Source of the DNA: Amyloporia xantha
Taxonomy: Eukaryota; Basidiomycota; Agaricomycetes; Polyporales; Adustoporiaceae
DNA length: 64,000 nucleotides
Assembly: GCA_036971615.1 (NCBI GenBank)
Contig: JAYKKR010000010.1
Coordinates: forward strand, 1,416,652-1,480,651
Direction: 5' to 3'
A program made the position numbers and the translations under genes. The notes under the pieces are model-generated. The model saw only the letters and a list, made by a program, of their open reading frames with translations, did no database searches and was not told where the DNA came from. Within the stretch, counting starts at the first letter, position 1. Every line of letters begins with the position of its first letter. Below are positions 54,255 through 64,000 of this stretch, piece by piece.

Positions 54255-55208
54255 TCACAGACTACCAGTCACATCCAACTGCTTTTGCAACTTCTCGAGC
54301 TCTTTCTCTTTCTCAATGAGCTTTTCTCTCCACTTATCTGTCTCTGCGACCACTTTCTTCCTCGCCGCTTCCAGCCTCTCCGCTTCCTCCCTCTCCATCT
54401 GCTGCGTGAACTCAGGCACGCCACCCTTCGATGCTTCCAATGACGCCGGATTCGCAGTGTGAAAGGGGACGGGACGCTTTTTGTTCCTCGGAAGAGGAGT
54501 TGGCGGATGCGAGGTGAGGATATTCAGGAACGACTGGAAAGGGTCATTGAAGACGATCTCGTCGTACTGCCAAGAGTGTACTGGCCCCATCTTTATGGCT
54601 ACTTCAAGAGGGGGTATTTCAGGCTCGCCGCTTCCGAGGATGGTCCAGGGATGAAGCTTGAGGTGATGGTAAGTTATGATGGCTTTCTCGCCTGACTCGG
54701 GGACAAAGGTGATGCGAATCTGAATCTCAAATTCTCCCCACCTAAATTTTCGCATGTATGTTAATGACTGGGACAGGATGTATAGTCAGTGAAGACGTAC
54801 CCTGTTTCTGAAACCTCAAAGGGATGCTTGTCCACATCTGACGTGCTCTCGGTGAGTTAGGCACACAAGAGTAGAGGGCCTAAGACTTACTTCGGGTCGG
54901 ATTGGGATACGTATCATGCAGCTTGAAAGTGACACGTTTGATAAAGTAGCTAAGGTCGTCCGCACCGCCAACAATCTCAGAATCTTGGGCAGAGGCAGCG
55001 CTACGCACCGCAACTGTCCATCGGTGTGTGTGGTCTGGGCTGCTCAGCGTCTCGCGCTCCTTGGGCGTGAGGACTGTAGCGGTGTTTCCGTAGATGATTG
55101 GCCTGTATATACTGAGGCCCTGCAATGAGAGACGGCTGTGAACAATGGCCTTTGGCAGCAGAGGGAGTGAGGACGTACCCGGACGCGAACGCGGTCGTTT
55201 GAGGCCAT
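54255..55208 (-). CDS. YAF9: YEATS-domain protein YAF9/GAS41
   Basis: The start at 55208 (MASNDRVRVR) splices to GLSIYRPIIYGNTATVLTPK. The YEATS domain follows (about residues 10-150): HTHRWTVAVR, FIKRVTFKLHDTYPNPTR, then NVDKHPFEVSETGWGEFEIQ and IRITFVPESGEKA, and finally LKLHPW. These are the strands forming the aromatic acyl-lysine pocket (His-Thr-His-Arg-Trp, and the Trp-Gly-Glu-Phe turn). The C-terminus is a heptad-like coiled coil (MEREEAERLEAARKKV, KLIEKEKELEKLQKQL), as in Yaf9 and GAS41. Yaf9 is a shared subunit of the SWR1 (H2A.Z deposition) and NuA4 acetyltransferase complexes and reads acetylated histone H3. The gene is convergent with the ATR gene (137 bp between stops) and divergent from COX7A. 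Confidence 0.93.
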
Positions 55209-55327
55209 GGAGGTCGAGGCGACTCGAGCCACGGATTGAGACTCCGCCACCGACTTCATCCTCGATCCCTTTGCCGTCACCGTCGTCCGTAAATTCCCTC
55301 ATCCTCTCCCACAACCACTAGCCAACC
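55209..55327. promoter_or_regulatory. Divergent promoter region between YAF9 and COX7A-like genes
   Basis: Only 119 bp lie between the two start codons on opposite strands. This is the tightest divergent pair in the window. No TATA-like element is evident. Confidence 0.5.
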
Positions 55328-55743
55328 ATGTTGGGCGCACTCGTCAACAGTCAGTCGGATTGCAGTTTTTCATGTATTTTCCAGCTGTCTAAAACATTTG
55401 TATGGTCAGAGCCAAACCGTGTCCCGGAGATGCAGAGGATGGTCCAGGTAGGCTGGCTTGTCCGAAATAGTTTAAAGCTCACGACCGACTCTTCTACAGG
55501 CCTCGCATGAGCCTGTGTACTACCGCCTTCCCCGCGGCAAGCTCTACGTCAGTGAGTGCCAACCGCGCTTTTCTATGAGCAGAACGTGACCGTCCGTCAA
55601 GGGACCTACTTCGTCGGGTTCGCTCTCGGCATGATGGGCACTGCATACGGTGCATACTCGCTCATCAGGGTAAGTTCTATGCTTATATGTATCATCAGAT
55701 CCTACATTGACCCTCCTTACAGGGCAAGTCCGCTACGGAGTAG
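55328..55743 (+). CDS. Cytochrome c oxidase subunit VIIa (COX7A-like)
   Basis: Five small exons give about 70 residues. MLGALVNKPNRVPEMQRMVQ is followed by ASHEPVYYRLPRGKLY, then NVTVRQGTYFVGFALGMMGT and AYGAYSLIRGKSATE. The pattern N-x-V-x-x-x-Q...RLPRGKLY, one transmembrane helix (TYFVGFALGMMGTAYGAYSL) and a terminal RGK is that of subunit VIIa of mitochondrial complex IV, an inner-membrane single-span subunit. Keeping frame across exons 3 and 4 requires an intron of only about 35 nt (after KLY, beginning GTCAGT and ending GAGCAG), which is very short. COA3, an assembly factor of the same complex, is the next gene on the same strand. Confidence 0.8.
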
Positions 55744-56194
55744 AGTAGGCATTGTCCAAGTAACCCATAGAGAATGTAATGGTTTCGTCTGCTCCCGGAC
55801 GCCCTCCTAGTGCTTTCCTTGCTGGTCCATGCACCGGAATCTTGAGAGATATTTTATTAACTGGACAAGCGACGTGTTATGCCATTCGTTGGATCATGAC
55901 ACTGAACAGGATGTGTCTTCGGCTGGTTCACTAAATTCGCTAGACGTCCGCATATTGATAATTGCAGCCGTCCGTGGTCATAAAGCACACACATTATTTT
56001 TACTGTGCTGCTCATGGGTAGAATAAAATGCACCTTTTTGTCAAGTGTATAGTGGAAATATTGCGGTGACCAGTTGTATCATGTCGGACATGCGAAGTCA
56101 CCCGAGAGGCTCGAGCCCACGTGCAGTGACTTCACCTTTCTGTGCATGAGTCGGAGGGTCTTTGCCTCAAGCAGCCCTTGCTACAGACAACACC
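55744..56194. other. Intergenic region between COX7A and COA3
   Basis: About 450 bp without a recognisable gene. It holds the COX7A 3' flank and the COA3 promoter. Confidence 0.4.
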
Positions 56195-56718
56195 ATGGCC
56201 GACCCATACATCTCTAGAAAAGAGGCCAACTCCTCATATAGGCCTTACAACAACGTACGTCGCAGACCCGGTGTCTGACATAGCCCTCCAATCACGCTTC
56301 TCCCCAGCTCATGTCCCCGGGCCTCAAACGGGCCCGCGAGCCATTCCGCATCCGCAACGCCGTCACCGGGACGGTCCTCCTCGCGTTCGCGACCGGAGTA
56401 TGGGCCTACTCCGTCAGCGCAGTAAAGCAGGATGTATTCGACGACGTGGACGAGGAGGCGCGCGCACTGGCGAAGGCGCGGGAGAAGAGCCTGGAGGAGC
56501 GGGAGGTTGAGAGGAGGATGGCGGAAGGTGCGGTCAAGGGGGTGGGGGTGACAGAGCCTGCAGTGGCAGCGCAGCCTGTGGAGAGCCCTCCGTCGGTCGC
56601 GGCGGTGTCTGCGGCGGGTCGGGGTGTGCTGCCGGCGTTGCTGGATCGACGGTTTCCGAGGCTGTTGGACCCAGGTACGAAGACGTTCGTATGGGGGCAC
56701 CTAGTGTCGATAGCATAG
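56195..56718 (+). CDS. COA3: Cytochrome c oxidase assembly factor COA3 (Cox25/CCDC56 family)
   Basis: Two exons encode about 157 residues. The start MADPYISRKEANSSYRPYNN splices to LMSPGLKRAREPFRIRNAVT. The single transmembrane helix follows (GTVLLAFATGVWAYSVSAV), then the diagnostic KQDVFDDVDEEA, a charged coiled-coil stretch (KAREKSLEEREVERRMAEG) and an Ala/Val/Pro-rich tail. Coa3 is an inner-mitochondrial-membrane protein that works with Cox14 on newly made Cox1, coupling its translation to complex IV assembly. The tail is longer than in yeast Coa3 (85 residues), as in other basidiomycetes. It is the second complex IV gene in a row. Confidence 0.9.
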
Positions 56719-57019
56719 GGAGGTTGTCGGATCGCACTCGTCGACCATCATAACATTATAATCGCCTGCCTATGCTGTCATAATTGCACATTCTACTCAG
56801 TTCATATGCCATCCAGAAGATCTGACCATGTATCAAATACTAGTGAAGTGAATGAATCTCCACAACCATCACAACATACAACGTGTATTCACAGTGGTAG
56901 CAAAGCAAGCAACAACATGACAACAAAATAGCAGTACAGAGCAGCGCATACATTATTCATCTAATAAGCCTTCAATCGTCCCGAGAACAATCGACTGACG
57001 AGACCCATGCACAACCTCT
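56719..57019. other. Short intergenic region between convergent COA3 and RNase III genes
   Basis: About 300 bp of A/T-richer sequence shared by two 3' ends, with no gene or repeat recognised. Confidence 0.4.
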
Positions 57020-58304
57020 TCACACCGGGGCGGGATGTCCAGGTCCTTCTGCGTACATCCGGCCCAAGTCTAGAGAGAAGATGCTGAGAAGAAGGTCTGC
57101 GCCCCCGGAGGGCTGCGCTTGTAACATTCCACCATTAGCAACACATCCCAAGAGACAACCATAACGACGCACGAGACGGAGATACCCATTCTCTGCAAGC
57201 CCTCCTTCGCGGCCTCGTTCTTCGCGGCCTTCTTCGTGCTCCCGCGCCCGCGGCCGACACAATCCTCCCCGACGATCGCCTGCACAACCCAGATCGGCGT
57301 CGTGCGCGTCCCCTGGCCCTCGCTGTCCGTCCAGACCCACTCGATCACCTTGCCCTGCTGCTGCAGGTGCTGGTTGAAGAGCGAGAGGTGCCCGATGTTC
57401 GCAGACATGCGCGAGGGCGCCGGGCGGAGACCCGGGCTTGACGAGTTTGTGGGCGTCGAGGGAGTGGGAGACATCGGCGTCGGGTCGGGGGAGAGCCCGT
57501 GCTGGACACGGACGTGGCGGTACGCGTCGGCGAGGTAGGGGCGGAAGAGGGGGCACAGCCATGCCTTGACGGCCTCGAGGCCTTGGTCGAGATACAGCCC
57601 TCCGACGAAGGCCTGTGAAGATGAGTCAGTAGCTGTTCGTTTGGGTATGTCAGGAATTGCAGCCCAGAATCACCTCGAAGAGATCGGCTGAGTGATGATG
57701 GAACGTCAGAATATGATGATGGACGCGAGGAAGGTACACACCCTGGATGTTCGTCGAAGCCTTCAGCGTTATCGCCTGGGCTGGGTGCATCCGCAGTTGT
57801 TCCGGGAGCTGATACTGCACGGAGCTGCGGGAAATTCAATGAACCGAATCACAGAGGAAACGGACCCTCACGATGCGTACATTGTAGCAAGAGTAGGATT
57901 GCCTACGACCAGTGCACGTAATTTCTGATAAAGGGATAGATATCAATTTATCCAACGTTCAATTGGAATCTGTGATAGTGTACTCACCGTCGATGGTCCT
58001 ACACGGAGATACGGGTACACCTCCCTCATCAGAGTCGTTACAACCAGACTCAAGACCGCATCTCCGAGATGTTCCAGCCTGGGTTGTGAAGACGTTGGGT
58101 AGCGGTCCCTCACATACACTGCACGACGTACATCTCGTTGTCAGGACTCGGATCCTCGGGGAGATCTTCGAAGATATGGGTCGGCCTCGCATAGAAACTT
58201 CGATGCGTGTAGATTTGAAGGCGTATCTTGTCTGAATTGATGTGAGGAAGAGGCGGGAGGCCTTCAGGGCCCAGCTGCGGCCTGATGAGTGCGGATGAGT
58301 CCAT
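57020..58304 (-). CDS. Ribonuclease III with dsRNA-binding domain
   Basis: Exons joined from 58304 (MDSSALIRPQLGPEG) give about 330 residues. The RNase III domain shows YTHRSFYARP and the signature NEMLEHLGDAVLSLVVTTLM (acidic Glu/Asp metal ligands and Gly-Asp-Ala-Val). It continues with KLRALVVGNPTLATM, LKASTNIQADLFEAFVGGLY and LDQG, the second acidic pair. A Ser/Pro/Thr-rich linker leads to a dsRNA-binding domain, with LFNQHLQQQGKVIEWVW, TPIWVVQAIVGEDCVGRGRG and STKKAAKNEAAKEGLQRMG, where the KKAAKNEAA helix is the dsRBD core. The enzyme cleaves double-stranded RNA, for example rRNA and snoRNA precursors in yeast Rnt1. I end the protein after an inferred last intron (stop at 57020); without splicing it would stop at 57070. 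The alternative ATG at 58337 adds 11 residues. Confidence 0.85.
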
Positions 58305-59126
58305 CGTTGCGAGTGCAATGAAAGTGAGCCTGCGCACCTAAGAGCCGGGCGCCCGCTCGCCACTTCCGGCTTCTTACTGCATGTCGATGAGCGCGTGAGC
58401 GAGACGCTAATGAGCCCGTCGCGGGAGGAGTGCACACATACCTCAAGTCCTGTACCAGCATACTTTCCATCGCGCTGGGGTATGAGTGCTCGAGGCTGGA
58501 GGGCGTTATCAACGGCACCTAGCCCTTTTTATATCGCCCAGAGCGGAGGTCGATATGCAGATGACAGATCGACCATTACCCGGGGAGAGCGCTCGACAAA
58601 ATGGTCCATTGCGGTGCCTCAATCTAGCTTGATGCTGACTCGTGCCAGAGGTCGATTGAGGCCGCGGGAGCAGAGGGATCCGAGACGCCATGCTCCCCAC
58701 CACGCCCGGCCAAAACATCCCTACTGACGCCTGCTCTGGCTGCTATGCAGTAGGGGGCCCACATGGATGCATCTTAGACGCTTACGGGTCTGACCACTCA
58801 GCTGGGATCGCCGTTGACCCGGAAAGAGGTGATATAACACATGTCGATCCCAACTACACGCCGCCTTGAGCTTGAGAGTCGGATCGAACGGGATCGAACA
58901 CGCTACTGCGAACGACGGACCGCGAAACGCGGGGCACACATAACGGCCGAGGGCAGCGCATCCAATAATGTCTACACAAGGCAAGGCTTCGTTCGAATAC
59001 AGTGGCTGTGGGATCAGTAGAGTACAGGGTGATTAATCAGGAGTCCTACGCGATACATCATTCAAGTGACGTTTAGCCGAGCAATTATTGGCGATTGCCA
59101 ATCAGACACCTGCCCTCCGTGCCCAC
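58305..59126. other. Intergenic region between RNase III and MET16
   Basis: Upstream of RNase III (-) and downstream of MET16 (-). Frames of 60-110 codons on both strands lack recognisable motifs. Confidence 0.4.
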
Positions 59127-60130
59127 TTACGCACTCGCTCCGACGATAGGCACAGTGGTGGGAGCTGCTCGCTGATCAGCGCCCACCTTGTCGCACATCT
59201 GCGACTGTTGCAGCTGAAGAGAAGGGGTTGGAGGTCAGCAAAAACGTCCGACAGACGCAGAGGCGTAACGCCCACCTTCTTCTCTGCAGCCGCCTTCATC
59301 GCAAAGTAGTCAACGTGCAGACCACACTCCGTCTTCTCCTGCTTCCCTGCCCAACGGCCTGCTCGCTCACCCGTGTCCCCCTCGCCGCTTTTGGCGGTGC
59401 TGTGCCAGTCGCCGACGCTCCGGTAGCCTTGGTCGAGCAGCTTGTTGCGGGGGACATTGTTCTCCTTGACGTACCACTCCACGAATGGGAACGACCACGC
59501 GAAGAGCGGATTTAGCTTGACCAGGCCGGTGCTGTCGATTTCCATGGGCTGCAAGTTGGCACGCGCAGCACCTTGGGAAGCGCGTCTGCCAGTGATGACC
59601 GCCTTAACGCCAAGTTCTTCGTAGGCCCGGCGTGCAGGCTCTACCTAAAGATAGCAGATCAGGCATCAGCAATTTGTTAGGTCATGAGAAACTGTTCCTA
59701 AGCACCTTGACAAGATAATCGTACAACGTCTCATCCGTCTCCCAAAGCTTCTCTCCGTACTTCTTCTCAAATTCTTCCGTCGTACTGCACTCTTCAGGCT
59801 TGTATACATGGATGGGGCACCCAGTGTCTCCTCTTCACTTCCTCCACGAGCTCTAGCGTCTCGGGAAAATGATACAACGTGTCTATGAAGATCAGGGGTG
59901 GTGGCGAGGGTCGTGATCTTCGAGAGCATGTCGATCGCGACGAGCCCTGTGAGTCCGAAGGCAGTCGTTTGATACAATCCGGGGACGTGCTCGACGGCCC
60001 ATCGGAGGATTCCCCTCGGGCGTCAGGTCCCGCAAGTAAGCATTGATTCGGTCGAGTTCGGTCCTGAGAAATGGGGGAGCTGGAGTGGCTTCGCAAACGG
60101 AAGGCGGACGAAGAAGCTTTGAGAAGACAT
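59127..60130 (-). CDS. MET16: Phosphoadenylyl-sulfate (PAPS) reductase MET16, with several one-base frameshifts
   Basis: The intact C-terminal half reads VEPARRAYEELGVKAVITGR then RASQGAARANLQPMEIDST, LVKLNPLFAWSFPFVEWYVK, NKLLDQGYRSVGDWHST and GRWAGKQEKTECGLH with the catalytic Cys near the C-terminus. A last small exon ends at 59127. The N-terminal half is readable only by changing frame at three homopolymers: GGGG near 60013 (LTPEG to ILRWAVEHVPG), CCC near 59920 (KITT to SPPPLIFIDT) and CCCC near 59819 (VP to IHVYKPEECST). Each has one extra base. A fourth may lie at a C run near 60075, depending on the start (ATG 60130 versus an upstream frame). The enzyme reduces PAPS to sulfite with thioredoxin in sulfate assimilation. 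Three same-sign indels in about 200 bp may be assembly error or a decaying gene. Confidence 0.85.
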
Positions 60131-63100
60131 AGTTAGGAAGTAACGCGCTTGTTCTAGGAAGTGGTGCAACCCTATGATGAGCGTTCAGAGAGCTCGAGAA
60201 TACAGACGATATTGATAAGTAGAACATCTTGAAGGAACGATAGACACAAAGTCGGGCTCGCACAATGTTGACACCTTGTTGACACCATCGAACGTGCGCG
60301 TCTATTTGGACAAATTGCTCCAATTAGTCAGATATTTCATACTCAAAATTGTTGGTATTCTGTAGGGTTTCCGGGGCAGCAGAGATACAGCTCAAGGCTA
60401 TCTATACGTAGCACATACATATACAGTCTCATGCTGCTATTAGCGAATCAAGGCTCTTCACTCAAGAAGATATTTTGACGCTAAATCATTAAAGCGACTT
60501 GTCCATCTCCTGGATGACTTCGTCTCACCACCTTGCCAAGGGGTTGCTAAGCAGGTTATACACGACAAACAGATTCAAAATGTCATGAAAGACCCTCATC
60601 GTGCAACGGGAGCAGGACGTCGAAACAGTCGAGGAAAGAATAAGAACCTGGACGAGGCAATGATGACAACAACCGACACATCCCAGAACATATGCAGTTG
60701 AAACCCACATCGAGACAGCCTCATCAGTGAAAACAAGCCTCAAAGACTGTCACAATGCTCCGAAATCTTCTCGTCTTCTCGTCTCAGTCAATGCAATGTC
60801 ACAACCACGTACAGTTCGACTGAAGGTTCACTGGCACCAATCAATATAGCTGATGAAGTAACAAAATAGCTAAGCTAACCGAGAGTGCCGTGCCAAGGGC
60901 TGGATTATTTGAACGTCAAAAGGCGATGCACACAGCCATGGATTCTTTCGTCGCAGACGCACAGTACCTATAGGTCAATCAACAACGTGAGTAAGTAAAG
61001 ATAAATCATCATCGATTTGAGCAAAAAGAGCAAACAGGGGACGATTTCATTACATGATCCGCGTAGGGTGGATATTAACGCTGTATGAAATTCAAATAGG
61101 AAGCAAGGTAGAAAAAAAAGTGCTCCGTTTGGCAAATTCACACTCCATCATCTGGTCCCAACCGTCTCGCCTTCTGTTATAGGCGGTTACTGGCAAAGGC
61201 CGACCAGAAACGCGGCACACAGAATAACAGAAGACAGTTGTATGGAAATTGCTTAGCTTCGTCTTCGCACAGTACTGCGGAACAGTCACTAGACATGAGG
61301 AGAAGCACTCACGGTATGTAAATAGCAGCAGCCGTCAAGACCAGGGCTTCCTCTCCTTTAGTCAATGCGGAAGTCCACGTAGTAATTCAGATCGATTAGG
61401 CAGGATTGAGAAAATGATCGCAAAATGAGAGGGCCAGTTGTACTATTGCTTGCCGTATGCGAGTTGAAACAAAGTCATTTCCTGAGTCTGCAAGCAGCTG
61501 AAGGGGATCTATCAGGATACAAGCTTCGTCGAGAGCCAGTGCAGGATGGCGCATGTTCACTAGACAATTCTTGTTCGACCAGATGTAGCAGGCAGAGCGT
61601 CGTCCAGCTTCTTTATGCAAGCCGGAGACCAGCACAGGTGGCATTATTGATCGAGTCTTGGAACGAGAGAAAAGCTGAGCAGACAGCCTTGTTATAATAC
61701 TTGGAGATGAGGAGAACAAGTATCTGCACCGCCCAGTGCTACCCGCAGCAGGCGGCGCCGACCACGTGCATAACATCCCTGATGCGCTCGATCCCGCGCC
61801 GGTCAACAACGTCCGCGGAAATGATATTCATGATGTCTGAAACAGCTGTTGTCCTGTCTTCAACCATCATCTTATTCATGGTGCCCAGACATTTCACCCG
61901 CGGGTGTGAAACAGTAGTATTGAAATAGTGACATATGAACCGCTGAGTTTCGGGCGTCGCACAGGTGAAGCCGGTTGACCCTGACGAATCCTTCAAGACC
62001 AGCAAGCGTTGCGTTGCATTGCCAGCAGGAAATAGACGAAGCAGGCGTGTCGCGATACTGCGGCATCAATTGAATTGAGCCTAGCGCATCAAAGCCTCGG
62101 TTCTACGCGCCCACGGACTCTAGTTTATCAAAGTGAGTCCGCTCCGGCAAAGCGACTTCGGAGGATATGACGTGGTGTATCTCACTCCAAAGAGGCCGAT
62201 TCATGATTGCACACTTCTAGGAAGACTAGGTGAGCATTTTGAGTCTCCTTTTTTTCTCCATGCATAGAGTTAGACAATGCTTTTAGCCGTTACATTTGCA
62301 GCCAGAATAAATATGACAATCCGGACCAGTTCAGAACGTCTGAAGGCTGACATACTTTCTCCTCATGCTTGCAGATTTACCAGAAACCAGTATCGTCGTT
62401 GTAAAGCCATGAGAAAGGAACGCTTTGGACTGCCTTCATTAAGTGACTGGGTCGATGCAAACTGCATTGTATTTGCACGTCTAGAGCAAATGTCCAAGGA
62501 CAGTGTTCAGTCTAGGAACATGGATCATTTGCCTGTGTGGATATTGATAAATGGAAACTTACAGATATTCTCGTACTTCTTGATTTTGATATACAAGCAT
62601 ATTTTCGTATCAACGGACTCCTGACCCAGGGTTGTCCACCCCAACTCGAAAATACTTCCTTGAGGATAGATCCAATTCCTGTAAGGCAAGGATCACTTTG
62701 CCCATGCAGTCTTTGTGGTGTTCATCATGATAGCAGATTGGTCATGGGGTGATTGGGATCCCGACAACACCACATAACGAATGGAAATCCTTCTCCGCCT
62801 TGATCCTCTGCAGCCGCACCCGCGTCAAAGATGTACTTGCATTCCATCTGACAGAGTTTATGGCCCTCCTCAACGGGGTCTCCCAATCCAATGCGCAATG
62901 ATCTCTTGCCTGAGGAAGTCCAAATGGGATATTTGTGGTGAAGCGTTGATATTCACGGACTGTGTCTAACTCGTGAGTTTGTCAAATATGCACTCCTCTT
63001 ACTTCTCCCCAATTTTACGATCACATATCGGGAATATTGCTGCGAAAAGATATAGCGAGGAACGAGCAATCACCTCCCTGCTTCACTTTCAGTGTCCAAG

Positions 63101-64000
63101 CGTGGTGGCGCTAATACAAATGAAGCTATGCCGCAAATGATATGTATGGTATTAGGTATAATCATATCATACTTCATAAATAATGCACTCACAGTACGAC
63201 AATACCGAAATCGATTTTCAGTGTGCCGCATTGCTACGCAATGCAGCGATCCTCGGAAGCGTAGGATTAGAAGAAAATCTCACGCCGCACTACGCTAGAC
63301 CCGGGTAATGAACGCCTTGAAACTCACACTTCGTCTCACCTGTACTAAGGCGGAACGTTCGATGATCGCAGGCTCTAATCGTAACTGCTTGACTTGCCGG
63401 AGTATCTGCGGAAACCACACGTCCATTCCTCAACCTTATTAATTGTAATGCGTCTGCCGCACCGTTATGACCACTGCCTTCTGGCAGCTTAGGGTCCACA
63501 ACTTCCGGCCGTCTGAAAGTCTACGGTCTGTCAACTGGGTCATGCATTCTTATTAGTACTTGACATGCTGTCTCTCAGTCCGAATAGTGGTACGTCTGCC
63601 CATCTCATCCTGGATGGCAACTTCCAATACGTATGGAAGATTGAATACGATATAAAGCTAAGCTCTATGGGTAAAGCATGATGAATCAGGATATTTGTTA
63701 TGTATCAACATCCAATCAATTGTGGTCAGGACGTATGATCGCAGTTACATAAACCATAATGCTATTCGAGACAAGTTTCCCCAGCCATGTCATATGTTTA
63801 TTTATTCTACAGTTAAAAAATCGCAAAATAAACCAAACAGATGATAAAATTTGTACGTATGATATCGGGTGATGTACTGGGTTACGTTGGTATAATGTGC
63901 TTACTAAAAGGTGCTGCGATATAGAAGGCAAAGATCACGTGCTGGAGAGGAGAGGCGAGATCGTACTATCCGAAAGGTGGTCCGTTGAGACCGCAATACA
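60131..64000. other. Right-end region with no recognised gene
   Basis: About 3.9 kb of A/T-richer sequence with many small frames. The best candidates (61739-62005 -, 88 codons; 62277-62624 +, 115 codons) lack recognisable domains. No transposase, tRNA or long terminal repeat is recognised. The window ends inside it. Confidence 0.4.

Noticed and set aside
61739..62005. 88-codon minus-strand frame ending in CCG
   Set aside because: Looked at as a possible fungal pheromone precursor because of the cysteine-rich end, but there is no proper CAAX motif and it is otherwise unlike that family.

Overview
The window is nuclear DNA of a filamentous basidiomycete, most likely an Agaricomycete. Genes are split by many short (mostly 45-70 nt) GT-AG introns, and the recognisable proteins read like mushroom or polypore homologues (eIF3d, NOP14, an ATR/Mec1 kinase, YAF9, an ING protein, a GATA factor). 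There is no bacterial-type operon, CRISPR array or intact transposon. I rebuilt the exon chains by hand from the sequence; splice sites are inferred, not backed by transcripts.

Layout. 0-1.8 kb: a membrane-anchored right-handed beta-helix protein (-). 1.8-4.6 kb: no gene seen. 4.6-10.8 kb: IST3 (spliceosomal RES complex, -), eIF3d (+) and a DSC2/UBAC2-like rhomboid pseudoprotease ending in a CUE domain (-). 13.4-14.5 kb: an NTF2-like protein (-). 14.5-19 kb: gene-poor. 19-23.4 kb: a GATA factor and an ING-family PHD protein (both -). 23.4-27.1 kb: gene-poor. 27.1-34.4 kb: a TRP-like multispan membrane protein (+), a large protein resembling CNH/beta-propeller proteins (-) and a small candidate tail-anchored protein (-). 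35-38.9 kb: three zinc-independent MDR (quinone-oxidoreductase-like) copies, all damaged to some degree. 40.5-41 kb: a secreted cyanovirin-N-like lectin (-). 42.2-54.1 kb: NOP14 (-) head to head with a large ATR/Mec1/Rad3 kinase gene (+). 54.2-60.1 kb: a compact block with YAF9 (-), COX7A-like (+), COA3 (+), RNase III (-) and PAPS reductase MET16 (-). 60.1-64 kb: no gene recognised.

How the genes relate. Most are unrelated housekeeping functions in nearby but independent units. Three pairs are tightly divergent and may share promoters: IST3/eIF3d (156 bp), NOP14/ATR (226 bp) and YAF9/COX7A (119 bp). COX7A and COA3, a structural subunit and an assembly factor of cytochrome c oxidase, are adjacent on one strand. 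ING and YAF9 both belong to families found in NuA4-type chromatin complexes but lie 31 kb apart.

No clearly new biological system is apparent. The most checkable oddities are: a cluster of one-base frameshifts in MET16, one frameshift in the ATR gene, the decaying MDR cluster, an approximately 35-nt intron in COX7A, a GC-AG intron, an unusual 19-residue GATA finger loop, and a 328-nt terminal intron in eIF3d that holds a hairpin.
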